Notes under the pieces: generated by a model
Seen by the model: the letters and a program-made list of their open reading frames with translations, nothing else
The model's database searches: none
Told to the model about the DNA's origin: nothing
NCBI GenBank assembly: GCA_964405925.1
Contig: CAYOQG010000009.1
Location: 1 to 41,255, forward strand
Direction: 5' to 3'
Origin: GCA-020344555 sp964405925
GTDB lineage: Bacteria > Planctomycetota > Phycisphaerae > UBA1845
Length of the DNA stretch: 41,255 bases
Program-made: the position numbers and the translations under genes
Part shown: positions 16,925 to 25,736 of the stretch, one piece after another
Layout of the letters: every line of letters begins with the position of its first letter
Position numbering within the stretch: position 1 is the first letter of the stretch

Positions 16925-17905
16925 ATGAACGTAATCGAAATCGAAAACGTGACGAAGAGCTTCGGGCGGACTGTCGCTGTCAAGAGCTTGTCTCTATCGG
17001 TGCCCCAGGGATCGATCTACGGATTCATCGGCCCTAACGGCAGCGGCAAAACGACCACTTTGCGCATGATCATGCGCATCTACCACCCGGACCCCGGCAG
17101 TGGCTCCATTCGCGTGCTCGGCAGAGAGTCCTTCGGGGCGGCCAACGATCGCGTCGGATATTTGCCGGAGGAACGAGGCCTGTATAAGAAAATGAAGGTG
17201 CGCGAGGTACTGCGCTTCTACGCCGAACTGAAGGGCCGACGCGACTTCAAACACAAGGTGTCCGAATGGCTCGAGCGAATGGGCCTCGCCGACCGGGCGA
17301 ACCACAAGGTGGAGACTCTCTCCAAGGGCATGGCCCAGAAGGTCCAGTTCATATCCGCGGTGATCGCCGAACCGGAACTGGTCATCTTGGACGAACCGTT
17401 CACCGGGCTTGACCCGGTGAACACCGACGTGTTGCGGGAAGCCGTGCTGGACCTGCGCCGCGGCGGAACGACGGTCATCTTTTCTACTCATGACATGGCC
17501 GTGGCGGAGAAGATGTGTGACTTCATCTTCATGATCTACAAAGGCGAGAAAGTCCTCGATGGCACGCTGGAATCGATCCAGGACACCTACGGGCAGGACA
17601 CGATTCGCGTCAGGATGGAGGGTGACGGATACGATCCGCATTCCATCCCCGGTGTCGAGAATGTGACGGACTTCGGTCGTTTCCAGGAGCTGCGCATCGA
17701 TCCGGCGACGGACATGCAGCAAGTGTTGAGCCGCTTGATGGGCATGGGGCGCGTGGCTCACTTCGAGATCGCCAAACCGTCGCTGCACGACATTTTCGTT
17801 CGCATCGCCCGACCCGAACCCACGGACATCGAAGAGAAGGGGCGCGGAAGTAAAACCGACGTAGCGATCGACGCACGCACCCGGCAGGAGAGCGCTTATG
17901 CGTAA
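16925..17905 (+). CDS. ABC-2 type transporter ATP-binding protein (NatA/YhaQ-like)
   Basis: A 326-residue protein with a complete ABC ATPase domain. Walker A Gly-Pro-Asn-Gly-Ser-Gly-Lys-Thr-Thr sits near residue 37. A Tyr-Leu-Pro-Glu-Glu-Arg-Gly-Leu-Tyr region is characteristic of the NatA/YhaQ branch. The signature is Leu-Ser-Lys-Gly-Met-Ala-Gln-Lys, Walker B is Leu-Val-Ile-Leu-Asp-Glu-Pro-Phe-Thr-Gly-Leu-Asp and the H-loop is Ser-Thr-His-Asp. A C-terminal DUF4162-like domain (about 215-300) follows, with a charged tail. The permease gene overlaps its end by 8 bases. Family members export sodium or drugs; substrate cannot be told from sequence. Confidence 0.93.
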   Translation: MNVIEIENVTKSFGRTVAVKSLSLSVPQGSIYGFIGPNGSGKTTTLRMIMRIYHPDPGSGSIRVLGRESFGAANDRVGYLPEERGLYKKMKVREVLRFYAELKGRRDFKHKVSEWLERMGLADRANHKVETLSKGMAQKVQFISAVIAEPELVILDEPFTGLDPVNTDVLREAVLDLRRGGTTVIFSTHDMAVAEKMCDFIFMIYKGEKVLDGTLESIQDTYGQDTIRVRMEGDGYDPHSIPGVENVTDFGRFQELRIDPATDMQQVLSRLMGMGRVAHFEIAKPSLHDIFVRIARPEPTDIEEKGRGSKTDVAIDARTRQESAYA

Positions 17906-19223
17906 GATGATCGTCATCGCCGCCCGCGAATACCAGGCCGCGGTGAAGACCAAGACGTTCATCATCACCGTGCTGGCCATGCCCATTCTTATGGGGGGTG
18001 GATTCGCGGCTCAGGTTCTCCTGAAAGACCGCGTCGACACCACCGACAAGCGAGTCGCCGTGCTGGATCACACCGGTCGCCTCTTCAAGGGGCTTGCCGA
18101 AGCCGCTCGAGTCCGTAACGAGGCGGATATCTTCGAGGGGAAAGCGGGCAACCGGCGGCAGGTCCGCCCGAGGTTCATCGTCGAACAAGCCAAGGTTCAC
18201 GCAGACGGACCGGATGCCCAGATCCTCGAGTTGTCCGACCGCGTCCGCAGCAAGGATGATCCCATTTTCGGCTTTGTCGTTATCGACGCGGATGCGATCG
18301 GACCCGACCGAGCTTCCACATCGAGCAAAATCCGCTACTACTCTAATTCTCCCGTCTTTGACGACCTTCGGCGGTGGGTTTCGGTTGAGCTCAACAGGCA
18401 GATCCAGCAGATCCGTCTGCAGGCAGCACACCTCGATCCCGCGGTCGTGGAACAGGCCATGAAACCGGTGCCGGTGGCCAACCTCGGCCTGGTTTCCGTG
18501 GACGAAACCGGCAAGATCAGTCAGGCCAAGGAGACCAACGAGCTGGCTACCATCATGATCCCCGCGGGCATGATGATGCTCATGTTCATGGTGGTCATGA
18601 TTGGCGCTGCGCCGCTGACCCAGAGTATCCTCGAGGAAAAAATGCAGCGGATCGCAGAAGTCCTGCTGGGCTCGGTACCCCCCTTTCAACTGATGATGGG
18701 TAAGCTGATTGGCATGGTGGGCGTGTCGCTGACGTTGGCAACGCTGTATCTGGTCGGTGCCGCTTACGCATTCCACAGTGCGGGCTACGGAGCCATGTTC
18801 CCCTCCCACCTGGTGTGGTGGTTTGTCATTTTCCAGTCTCTGGCGGTTCTGCTTTACGGTTCGCTGTTTATCGCGATCGGGGCGGCGGTCAGTGACATCA
18901 AGGAGTCTCAGAACCTCCACATGCCCATGATGATCGTGGTCGTGGCTCCCCTCTTCGTGTGGTTCAACATTTTGAGAGAGCCGACAGCCACGTTCTCGGT
19001 TGTGGCCTCTCTGGTCCCGACGGCCACGCCGATGCTGATGCTGCTGCGACAAGCAGTGCCACCTGGTGTCCCTCTATGGCAACCGCTGCTGGGTATCGGG
19101 CTGGTTCTTCTCACGACCGTTGTCTGCGTTTTTGTGGCCGGCCGCATCTTTCGTGTGGGTATCCTCATGCAGGGCAAGGCGGCGAACCTGGCCCAGATGT
19201 TGCAGTGGGTGATCCGCGGCTGA
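17898..19223 (+). CDS. ABC-2 type transporter permease (NatB/YhaP-like)
   Basis: A 441-residue integral membrane protein of the ABC2_membrane_3 type. One transmembrane helix lies near the N-terminus (about residues 20-40). A soluble extracytoplasmic domain of about 180 residues follows, then five or six hydrophobic helices from about residue 215 to 425. The cytoplasmic coupling stretch Gln-Ser-Ile-Leu-Glu-Glu-Lys-Met-Gln-Arg-Ile-Ala-Glu-Val-Leu-Leu-Gly is the family hallmark. The start ATG lies within the last codons of the ATPase gene (8-base overlap), giving coupled translation. With the ATPase it should form a two-component exporter. Confidence 0.92.
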   Translation: MRKMIVIAAREYQAAVKTKTFIITVLAMPILMGGGFAAQVLLKDRVDTTDKRVAVLDHTGRLFKGLAEAARVRNEADIFEGKAGNRRQVRPRFIVEQAKVHADGPDAQILELSDRVRSKDDPIFGFVVIDADAIGPDRASTSSKIRYYSNSPVFDDLRRWVSVELNRQIQQIRLQAAHLDPAVVEQAMKPVPVANLGLVSVDETGKISQAKETNELATIMIPAGMMMLMFMVVMIGAAPLTQSILEEKMQRIAEVLLGSVPPFQLMMGKLIGMVGVSLTLATLYLVGAAYAFHSAGYGAMFPSHLVWWFVIFQSLAVLLYGSLFIAIGAAVSDIKESQNLHMPMMIVVVAPLFVWFNILREPTATFSVVASLVPTATPMLMLLRQAVPPGVPLWQPLLGIGLVLLTTVVCVFVAGRIFRVGILMQGKAANLAQMLQWVIRG

Positions 19224-19894
19224 CCGCCCTGTAGCCGAGCTGTTGGGACTGGGCGTTGACGCCCGAGACCCGCGTTTCCGGGGACCAGGCCCGAGGCGCA
19301 GAATTTGCCTGCCTCCAGGTAGCGATTTCCGTGATTGCAGATGGAACAACCATCCGATACCCCAACATCTTGATGCCGTGAGAGTTGCCAGCCCTAGATA
19401 AGCTGGTGGGATCCAAATGCCACTGACCGAAGAAAAATCAGAAAAAAAGCTTGACGTTCGGATTTCGTTTGGCTATCGTCAGGCCGAACAAAGAGCAAAC
19501 GGGAAGCCACGGATGGCCTTGAGCCTGTTTCGACAAAAAAGCGAGAGCGGTGAGCGGGCGGCGCGTGGGCATCGGCCAAACTTCGACAGCGCGCTCCCGT
19601 TGTGTGTCTTCGGTCCCGGGGGCGATTATCGGACCGCGTGGCTCCCGGGACCTGGTTCTTTCGACGGGCGGAGGCAGCCTTCGCTACAACGTGTGCCTCT
19701 GCCGCATCATCCGATGCCCGTCGGCGAAGTGCCATCTTGTGTCACGACATGGTTGTCGCGGGCAGGCGAGCTGCTTTCCAATGCGGGCGATGAGTTCGCC
19801 CGCTTGGCCCGTCTGCGCAGGTTGGCTGAGCGAGGCGTCTTGCCCCACGTGGTGTTTGGTTCGTTGGGTTTAAGCGCCTTCCTGGAGAAGGATC
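19224..19894. other. Long upstream region of lexA
   Basis: Overlapping open frames occur, the longest on the plus strand running into lexA in another frame, but none shows conserved features. A GGGCG/CGCCC hairpin with a TTGA loop (19251-19264) follows the permease gene and lacks a T-tract. A promoter candidate sits at 19451-19479. I found no convincing palindromic LexA operator by eye. Confidence 0.45.
19451..19479 (+). promoter_or_regulatory. Candidate promoter upstream of lexA
   Basis: TTGACG (19451-19456), a 17-base spacer and TATCGT (19474-19479) resemble a sigma-70 promoter (five of six and four of six). It is about 415 bases from the lexA start, so it would create a long leader; a closer promoter may exist. 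Confidence 0.3.
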
Positions 19895-20539
19895 ATGGCC
19901 AAGAGAAAAAAGAAAAGCAAGAAGTTTCCAAGAGACCAGCGGGCGGTCACCCCGCGGCAGATCGAGATCCTGACGCTGATTCGCGACTCCCGCAGGAGCT
20001 TTGGTTATTCCCCGACCTTGCAGGAGGTCGCCGACGAGCTCGGGATAAGCAAAATCACCGTGTTCGAGCATGTCGAGGGACTCATCGACAAGGGCATGCT
20101 CACCCGGCGGTCGAACAGGGCTCGCTCTTTGGAGCTGACCTCTGCGGTGCAATTGCCGGATGAGCGACCGACGGTGATCCCCCTGCTGGGTCGAATCGCC
20201 GCTGGCCGACCGATCGAAGCCATCGAAACTCCCGAACAGGTCGATCTCGAGGACGTCTTTGCCAGCCGCCACTCTGTCGGCATCCTCACGGTCACCGGTG
20301 ACAGCATGATCGACGACCAGATTCGCGACGGTGATTGGGTGGTGTACGAACAGCGCTCCAACCCGCGAAACGGCGATACCGTCGTCGCTCTGGTCGATGG
20401 CGAGGAAGCCACCCTCAAGCGCTTCTACAAGGAGAAGAACCGCATCCGCCTCCAGCCGGCCAACGAGCGGTACAAACCCATCTACCCCCGCGACGTCGAG
20501 GTCCAAGGTGTCGTCATCGGCGTCATCCGAAGGATGTGA
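19895..20539 (+). CDS. lexA: LexA repressor/autoprotease
   Basis: The 214-residue protein opens with a Lys-rich tail longer than usual. The LexA winged helix (about 17-83) contains Thr-Pro-Arg-Gln, Phe-Gly-Tyr-Ser-Pro-Thr-Leu-Gln-Glu-Val and Arg-Ala-Arg-Ser-Leu-Glu-Leu. The cleavage site is Ala103-Gly104 in Arg-Ile-Ala-Ala-Gly. The S24 peptidase domain carries Ser137 in Thr-Gly-Asp-Ser-Met and Lys175 in Ala-Thr-Leu-Lys, so self-cleavage on RecA activation should be intact. Recognition-helix residues (Ser-Lys-Ile-Thr-Val-Phe-Glu-His) differ from E. coli, so the operator is likely different. GGAGAAGG at seven bases supports the start. It is monocistronic and convergent with the next gene. Confidence 0.95.
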   Translation: MAKRKKKSKKFPRDQRAVTPRQIEILTLIRDSRRSFGYSPTLQEVADELGISKITVFEHVEGLIDKGMLTRRSNRARSLELTSAVQLPDERPTVIPLLGRIAAGRPIEAIETPEQVDLEDVFASRHSVGILTVTGDSMIDDQIRDGDWVVYEQRSNPRNGDTVVALVDGEEATLKRFYKEKNRIRLQPANERYKPIYPRDVEVQGVVIGVIRRM

Positions 20540-20788
20540 TCGCGAAACGCGTTCAGGAACGAGCCTACAACCTCGCTTATCCGATCCCGGAGCGCGAGCG
20601 ACCGGTGCATCTGCATTCCCCTTGTACTTTTTTGCAGCGCCGGAAGGCAACCAACAAATTGCACGACGCGTTTTCGGGGTCGGAAACGCCGGTGCAGCGG
20701 ACTGTGATTGTGCGATACCGGCATCGAAAACCGTGGTTCGGTGGATTGATGCAATTCGTTGCAACAGTCCCGGTTCTCGCGCCAGACC

Positions 20789-22945
20789 TTACCCGGTTCC
20801 CTCATCGCTCCTTCGTTCCTTTGCGCCCCGGCGGTAGCCGGTGCTGGGTGCGGAGCGCGGGCGGCGGGCGCGGCTGGTATATGGGGGCGGACCTTTCGGT
20901 TTCGCGTCTGCCGTGTCAACTGACGCTTCGCGTTGGGCACGCTGACGACGGGCTTCGATGGCAGCTTTGGGTGGTTTCGAGGGGATCAGACAGTCGCAGC
21001 CGTCTCCGATCAGGTCGCGCCGGCCGGCCTGCAACAACGCCTTGCGAACAAGAAAGTAGTTCTCCGGTTTGAAGAACTGCATCAGAGCCCGCTGCACCTT
21101 TCGATCACGAAGGTACTTGGCCACGTACACCGGCTTTTTGGTCATCGGATCGAGGCCCGTGTGATACATGCACGCGGCGACGTCCATCGGTGCAGGAATA
21201 AAGTCCTGCACCTGCTGGGGCTGGTAGCCATTTCGCTTTAGAAAGACGGCGAGCTCGATCATCGCCTGCAGATCGCAGCCCGGATGGGCGGATATGAAAT
21301 AGGGGACAAGGTACTGCTCCTTGCCGCTCTTTGCGGACGCCCGCCTGAACTGTTCCGCGAACCGCTTAAAGTCCTCGATGTCCGGCTTCTTCATGAGTCG
21401 CAGCGTCTCACAGGCGACATGTTCAGGTGCGACCTTCAAGTGCCCACCGACGTGGTGGGCCGTCAATTCTCTCATGTACTCGGGCGAGAGCTGGGCGAGG
21501 TCCATCCGGATTCCACTGGCGACAAACGCTTTCTTGACACCTTCCTGCCTCTGCACCGCTCTCATAACATCTATGAGTGGTCTGTGATCCGTGCCAAGCA
21601 GTGGACATATCTTGGGATGCACGCACGAGAGCCGCCGGCAGATGGCTTCGACCTGCGGTCTCGTGCAGCGCATTTCATACATATTGGCCGTCGGACCACC
21701 GACGTCGCTGATGATCCCCGTGAAGCGCCTGTCGCTCTGCATCCGTCGCACTTCGCCGACGATGGATTTCTTGCTACGCGACTGGATGATGCGACCCTGA
21801 TGCGTCGTGATCGAGCAGAAGGTGCAGCCACCGAAACACCCCCGCATGATCGTGACCGAGTCCTTGATCATCTCGTATGCGGGGATCGGCTTGGTGTAGC
21901 TCGGATGCGGTGCTCGTGTGTAGGGCAAGTCATAGATGAAATCCATCGCCTTCTGCGATTTGGGCAGTCGCGGCGGATTGCACACGACCGCCTGCCGATC
22001 ATGCCACTGAACCAACGTCTTTGCATTGTAGGGATTCGTCTCGACGTGGATCAGTCGAGTCGCCTCCGCAAAAGCCCATCGGTCCGCTTTGACCTCCTCA
22101 TACGACGGCAGCATGACGACCTCGCCACCCGAAGGCGCTTGCTCTTTAGCCCCCATGGCATAGGCGACACCGCGCATGTCGCGTAGATCGTGGACCGTCT
22201 CACCCGATTCAAGCCGCCTGGCAATCTCGACAATCGCAGACTCCCCCATGCCAAACACCACGAGATTCGCCTTGGCGTCGAGCAAGATGGATCGCCTGAC
22301 CGTGTCACTCCAATAATCGTAGTGAGCCAAACGCCGAAGGCTGGCCTCGACCCCGCCAGCGATGATCGGCACACCCTTATAGGCTTCGCGTGCCCGCTGA
22401 CAGTACGCGAGTGTCGCGCGGTCCGGGCGCAGTCCGATCCGACCGCCGGGTGAATAGGCGTCGTCGTTGCGGACCTTCTTGTTGGCTGTGTAGTGATTGA
22501 GCATCGAGTCCATGTTGCCCGCACTGATGGCAGAAAACAGCCGCGGTCGCCCAAAGACCTTCCACGCATCGCAACTGTGCCAATCCGGCTGTGCCACGAC
22601 GCCGACACGATATCCGTGGGCTTCGAGCACCCGTCCCAGGATGGCCATCGCGAAACTGGGATGATCGACGTAGGCGTCGCCGGTCACGAAGACAACGTCG
22701 ATCTGGTCCCATCCTCGGATCAGAGCCTCTTCCCTACTCATGGGCAATGGTGGTGACACTTCGTGCGCAGCTCTACTCAGACGAACGAACTTCGTGGGGT
22801 CACACGACCCAGGTGCAGGTTTGACTTCGACCATTGGCAGGTTCTCGACACCAATCCGTCTATGCTGGGAGCTCGAGGCTCCATCGCCTCGAATCGTCAA
22901 CACTCGCGGAAAGGCCCCTTGTTCGTGTGCGAACACCGTCGACAT
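20789..22945 (-). CDS. ygiQ: YgiQ-family radical SAM protein
   Basis: The 718-residue product resembles E. coli YgiQ (739 residues) through most of its length. An N-terminal domain has Val-Thr-Gly-Asp-Ala-Tyr-Val-Asp-His-Pro-Ser-Phe and Gly-Gly-Val/Ile-Glu-Ala-Ser-Leu-Arg-Arg. The radical SAM core has Cys370-x3-Cys374-x2-Cys377 to hold the 4Fe-4S cluster. The C-terminal 60 residues are a basic, low-complexity tail. The reaction catalysed by this family is not established as far as I know. The start at 22945 has AAGGAG 13 bases upstream and GGCGG closer. An internal ATG at 22834 is nearer to the conserved part and remains possible. Confidence 0.92.
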   Translation of the reverse strand: MSTVFAHEQGAFPRVLTIRGDGASSSQHRRIGVENLPMVEVKPAPGSCDPTKFVRLSRAAHEVSPPLPMSREEALIRGWDQIDVVFVTGDAYVDHPSFAMAILGRVLEAHGYRVGVVAQPDWHSCDAWKVFGRPRLFSAISAGNMDSMLNHYTANKKVRNDDAYSPGGRIGLRPDRATLAYCQRAREAYKGVPIIAGGVEASLRRLAHYDYWSDTVRRSILLDAKANLVVFGMGESAIVEIARRLESGETVHDLRDMRGVAYAMGAKEQAPSGGEVVMLPSYEEVKADRWAFAEATRLIHVETNPYNAKTLVQWHDRQAVVCNPPRLPKSQKAMDFIYDLPYTRAPHPSYTKPIPAYEMIKDSVTIMRGCFGGCTFCSITTHQGRIIQSRSKKSIVGEVRRMQSDRRFTGIISDVGGPTANMYEMRCTRPQVEAICRRLSCVHPKICPLLGTDHRPLIDVMRAVQRQEGVKKAFVASGIRMDLAQLSPEYMRELTAHHVGGHLKVAPEHVACETLRLMKKPDIEDFKRFAEQFRRASAKSGKEQYLVPYFISAHPGCDLQAMIELAVFLKRNGYQPQQVQDFIPAPMDVAACMYHTGLDPMTKKPVYVAKYLRDRKVQRALMQFFKPENYFLVRKALLQAGRRDLIGDGCDCLIPSKPPKAAIEARRQRAQREASVDTADAKPKGPPPYTSRARRPRSAPSTGYRRGAKERRSDEGTG

Positions 22946-23164
22946 CGGGTCCGCCTGTCTCCTTACTGTACTCTCTCGGTTTGACGCTGTCCAGAGATTC
23001 GCTCATGCTCAGCCGCGGTGGTTTTGACCAATGCCTGGATTCGTCCGTATGATCGCTCAGCATTCGTACTTGCCGGTTCTTCGGCGCCACCGACGGGGAG
23101 ACCACTGGTCCTCCCGGGGATAGAGGGTACCCGGTGTCCCGTCATGCTCTACGGAGGAACAGTT

Positions 23165-24328
23165 GTGCCGGATGTGACTACACCAGATTTCTACGATATC
23201 GAGTCGCTTCTGAGCGAGGATGAGCGACATGTTCGTGACAGCGTCCGGCGATTCGTTGACGCACGGGTGCTGCCGATCGTCGCGGATTGCTTCGAGCAAG
23301 GTCGTTTCCCGGTAGAACTCGTGCCCGAGATGGCTGGGCTGGGCCTGCTGGGACCGACGATCACAGGGTACGGATGTGCCGGTTTGAACAACGTGGCCTA
23401 CGGGTTGATCATGCAAGAGCTCGAGCGTGGTGACGCAGGGTTGCGCAGTTTTGCCTCCGTTCAAGGTAGTCTCGTTATGCACGCCATCCTCAAGTACGGT
23501 TCGGACGTGCAAAAGGACCGCTGGCTGCCTCTACTCGCCAAAGGAAAGGCGATCGGATGCTTCGGGCTGACAGAACCGCAAGGCGGTAGCGACCCTGGTG
23601 CCATGACAACGTCAGCCCGGAAGTCGGGAAGCGACTGGGTGCTTGCCGGTTCAAAAGTGTGGATCACCAACGGCAGCGTCGCAGACGTCGCCGTTGTATG
23701 GGCACAAACCGAAGACGGCATCCGCGGTTTCCTTGTCGAGAACGGCACACCTGGTTACACAACCCGCGACGTCCCCCGCAAATTTTCCCTCCGCACGACG
23801 GTGACCGGTGATCTGTTCTTCGACGAATGCGTGATTTCGTCAGACAACCAACTTCCCACAGCCAAAGGCCTCTCAGCCCCCCTAAACTGCCTCACCCAGG
23901 CTCGCTATGGGATCGCCTGGGGTGCAATTGGCTCTGCCATGGCTTGCTACAGCGAAGCCCTCGAATTCGCCCGGCACCGTGTGCTGTTCAAAAAGCCGCT
24001 CACCCACAAGCAGACCATCCAGGTCCGGCTGGCGAACATGCTTCGACGGATCACGACAGCCCAACCGTTGGCTCTGCAACTGGGTCGCTTAAAGGACGCC
24101 GGCCAAATGCACCATGCCCAGGTCTCCCTGGCAAAATGGAATAACGTCCGCATGGCCTTGCACGTCGCTCGGGACGCACGTGACATGCTCGGAGCGGGCG
24201 GTGTCAGCCTCGAACATGGTGCCATCCGCCGCATGCTCGACCTCGAAACCGTGGTCACCTACGAAGGAACGGAAGGCATCCACCAGCTTATTGTAGGGCG
24301 CGAAATCACCGGTGCGGAGGCGTTCTGA
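23165..24328 (+). CDS. gcdH: Glutaryl-CoA dehydrogenase-type acyl-CoA dehydrogenase
   Basis: With GTG 23165 as start (GGAGG seven bases upstream) the protein has 387 residues. It follows the glutaryl-CoA dehydrogenase pattern throughout: Ser-Val-Gln-x-Ser-Leu-Val-Met, Gly-Cys-Phe-Gly-Leu-Thr-Glu-Pro-x-x-Gly-Ser-Asp-Pro, Lys-Phe-Ser-Leu-Arg and Ala-Arg-Tyr-Gly-Ile-Ala-Trp-Gly. The catalytic base is Glu367 in Thr-Tyr-Glu-Gly-Thr. Arg94, which in the human enzyme binds the substrate carboxylate, is kept at the same number. The enzyme would oxidise and decarboxylate glutaryl-CoA to crotonyl-CoA with FAD, in lysine, tryptophan or aromatic acid breakdown. No other gene of that pathway is in the window. 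The frame is open 147 bases further upstream, but without a better signal. Confidence 0.85.
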   Translation: MPDVTTPDFYDIESLLSEDERHVRDSVRRFVDARVLPIVADCFEQGRFPVELVPEMAGLGLLGPTITGYGCAGLNNVAYGLIMQELERGDAGLRSFASVQGSLVMHAILKYGSDVQKDRWLPLLAKGKAIGCFGLTEPQGGSDPGAMTTSARKSGSDWVLAGSKVWITNGSVADVAVVWAQTEDGIRGFLVENGTPGYTTRDVPRKFSLRTTVTGDLFFDECVISSDNQLPTAKGLSAPLNCLTQARYGIAWGAIGSAMACYSEALEFARHRVLFKKPLTHKQTIQVRLANMLRRITTAQPLALQLGRLKDAGQMHHAQVSLAKWNNVRMALHVARDARDMLGAGGVSLEHGAIRRMLDLETVVTYEGTEGIHQLIVGREITGAEAF

Positions 24329-24716
24329 TCGCCCCTCTCCGTGGCGAAGATGTCCCCGCCGGAGCAACCGGCATGGCCTACGATTTTCCACAATCATGCC
24401 CGTGTCAAGGCATGCCGATCCCCAGCGGTCCCGACAATCATGGCCAGCCGTGAACGGCCCGTGTTATAAAAACGGGAGCGGATTTCAATGGGCGCTCGCC
24501 TCCCTCCGTTGTAGATTAGATATGGCAGTGCTGGCGTGACTCGCGATCCGTTAGGCGGATTCGCTGTCGACCTGGGCCGCGGGCAGAAGTAGAGCCCGAC
24601 GTTGTCGGGAGCCCGCGCGAAGGTCCGCTCCCTCACGGTCGCGGCTCGGTGCGGCGGCGCCGAATCGCGCACCGTGATATAGGATTGCCCGTAATGCCGA
24701 TCGAGGTGACAATACG
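24329..24716. other. Intergenic region with a possible repeat before the YqiJ-like gene
   Basis: No gene is visible. A quasi-palindromic 20-mer at 24625-24644 (CCGCTCCCT...GTCGCGG) looks like a dispersed planctomycete repeat I recall from related genomes, where its translation gives Ser-Arg-Asp-Arg-Glu-Gly-Ala. That recollection needs a search. The last 40 bases carry GAGGTGA before the YqiJ-like start. Confidence 0.35.
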
Positions 24717-25649
24717 ATGGCGGAACTCTTCGCCAATTCGGCAGCCGATCTTCTGACAGGAGCCAACCTCCCATTCTTGGCGTCGTTCCTGTTGGCTGTC
24801 CTGTTCACCGTACTCAGCGTGATGGGGCTGGGCGACACCGACACAGACGTCGACACCGAAGCCGATCTCGATCACGACGTTGATCTCGACCACGACGTCG
24901 ACCTCGATCATGACGTGGACCTTGATCACGATGTGGACTTTGACCACGACCTCGATCTCGATCATGACGTTGACGTGGATGTTGACCAAGATGTCGATCT
25001 GGACACGGGTCTCGACCATGACGTCGATGTGAGTCACGACGTTGAACTAGATCACGACGTTGAAGTCGATCACGATGTGGACATGGACCACGATGCAGAC
25101 CTCGACCACGATGCAGACCTCGACCACGATGCTGAAGTTCACGTCGAACATGGACCGCACATCGAGGCAGTGGAACATGTGACACTTAGTGACATCCTGT
25201 ACTTCTTTGGGATTGGCAAGGTTCCCCTCTCGATTCTCCTGATGACCTTCAGCTACGCGTTCGCCCTGACCGGTTGGGCGCTCAACGCCATCGCCGTCCA
25301 ACAGACCGGTGCGGTGGGGTCGTGGTTTGCTGTTAACTTGGTCGGGGCGCTGGTGGTGGGTATGGTGGCGATGCGTCTGGTCAGCAGCATCATTGCGAGT
25401 GTGATGCCGACCACCAATGTCTCTGGATACTCGCGTCGGCGTCTCGTCGGTATGCGGGCCGTGGTCGGCTTGCCGGTGGACGAGCGCGCCGGAAGGGCTC
25501 AAGCCATTGATCCTGAAGGGACACAGCATCAAGTGCGGTGTCGAGTCGTGCCGGGCGGGAAGCAAATACCCAAAGGCACGACGGTCATATTGGTCAAATA
25601 TCTAGCGGGAGATGACCTCTATTACGTCGCCCCGGAGCGGCAGCGCTAA
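24717..25649 (+). CDS. YqiJ-like (DUF1449, OB-fold) membrane protein with Asp-His repeat insert
   Basis: A 310-residue partner of flotillin. Transmembrane helix 1 lies at about 17-37, helices 2 and 3 at about 169-193 and 204-230, and a C-terminal OB-fold-like domain (about 235-305) ends it, as in E. coli YqiJ. Between helix 1 and 2 lies a loop of about 100 residues (40-149) made of six-residue units (x-Asp-His-Asp-Val/Ala-Asp). There are twelve Asp-His-Asp units plus one Ser-His-Asp. Such a loop would be strongly acidic and could bind divalent metals; that is inference. The flotillin gene follows 87 bases later with its own strong Shine-Dalgarno sequence. In the YqiJ/YqiK family this protein is thought to work with flotillin in membrane organisation or stress response. 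Confidence 0.85.
   Translation: MAELFANSAADLLTGANLPFLASFLLAVLFTVLSVMGLGDTDTDVDTEADLDHDVDLDHDVDLDHDVDLDHDVDFDHDLDLDHDVDVDVDQDVDLDTGLDHDVDVSHDVELDHDVEVDHDVDMDHDADLDHDADLDHDAEVHVEHGPHIEAVEHVTLSDILYFFGIGKVPLSILLMTFSYAFALTGWALNAIAVQQTGAVGSWFAVNLVGALVVGMVAMRLVSSIIASVMPTTNVSGYSRRRLVGMRAVVGLPVDERAGRAQAIDPEGTQHQVRCRVVPGGKQIPKGTTVILVKYLAGDDLYYVAPERQR
24867..25136 (+). repeat. 18-base tandem repeat coding for Asp-His-Asp units
   Basis: About 15 degenerate copies of an 18-base unit of the type GATCACGACGTGGACCTC lie in frame within the YqiJ-like gene. Codons vary (GAC/GAT, CAC/CAT, GTC/GTT/GTG), so the amino acid pattern is kept more strictly than the DNA. This suggests selection on the protein. Confidence 0.9.
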
Positions 25650-25736
25650 TCCGCAGCCCAGCCTCTGGGTATCCGATAGCGGACTGCGCAGCGACGGAGA
25701 AGAGCGGCGATTGTAGCTTAAGGAAGGAGCAGCGCA

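Noticed and set aside
17610..19052. Minus-strand frame (480 codons) opposite the ABC-2 genes
   Set aside because: His/Arg/Gln-rich shadow with no conserved motif; the ABC-2 ATPase and permease on the plus strand are clear.
19417..20163. Plus-strand frame (248 codons) before and into lexA
   Set aside because: Its second half overlaps lexA in another frame, and the first half lacks domain or codon signs of a gene.
21284..22186. Plus-strand frame (300 codons) opposite the YgiQ-type gene
   Set aside because: Shadow of the radical SAM gene; translation has His/Arg-rich random character.
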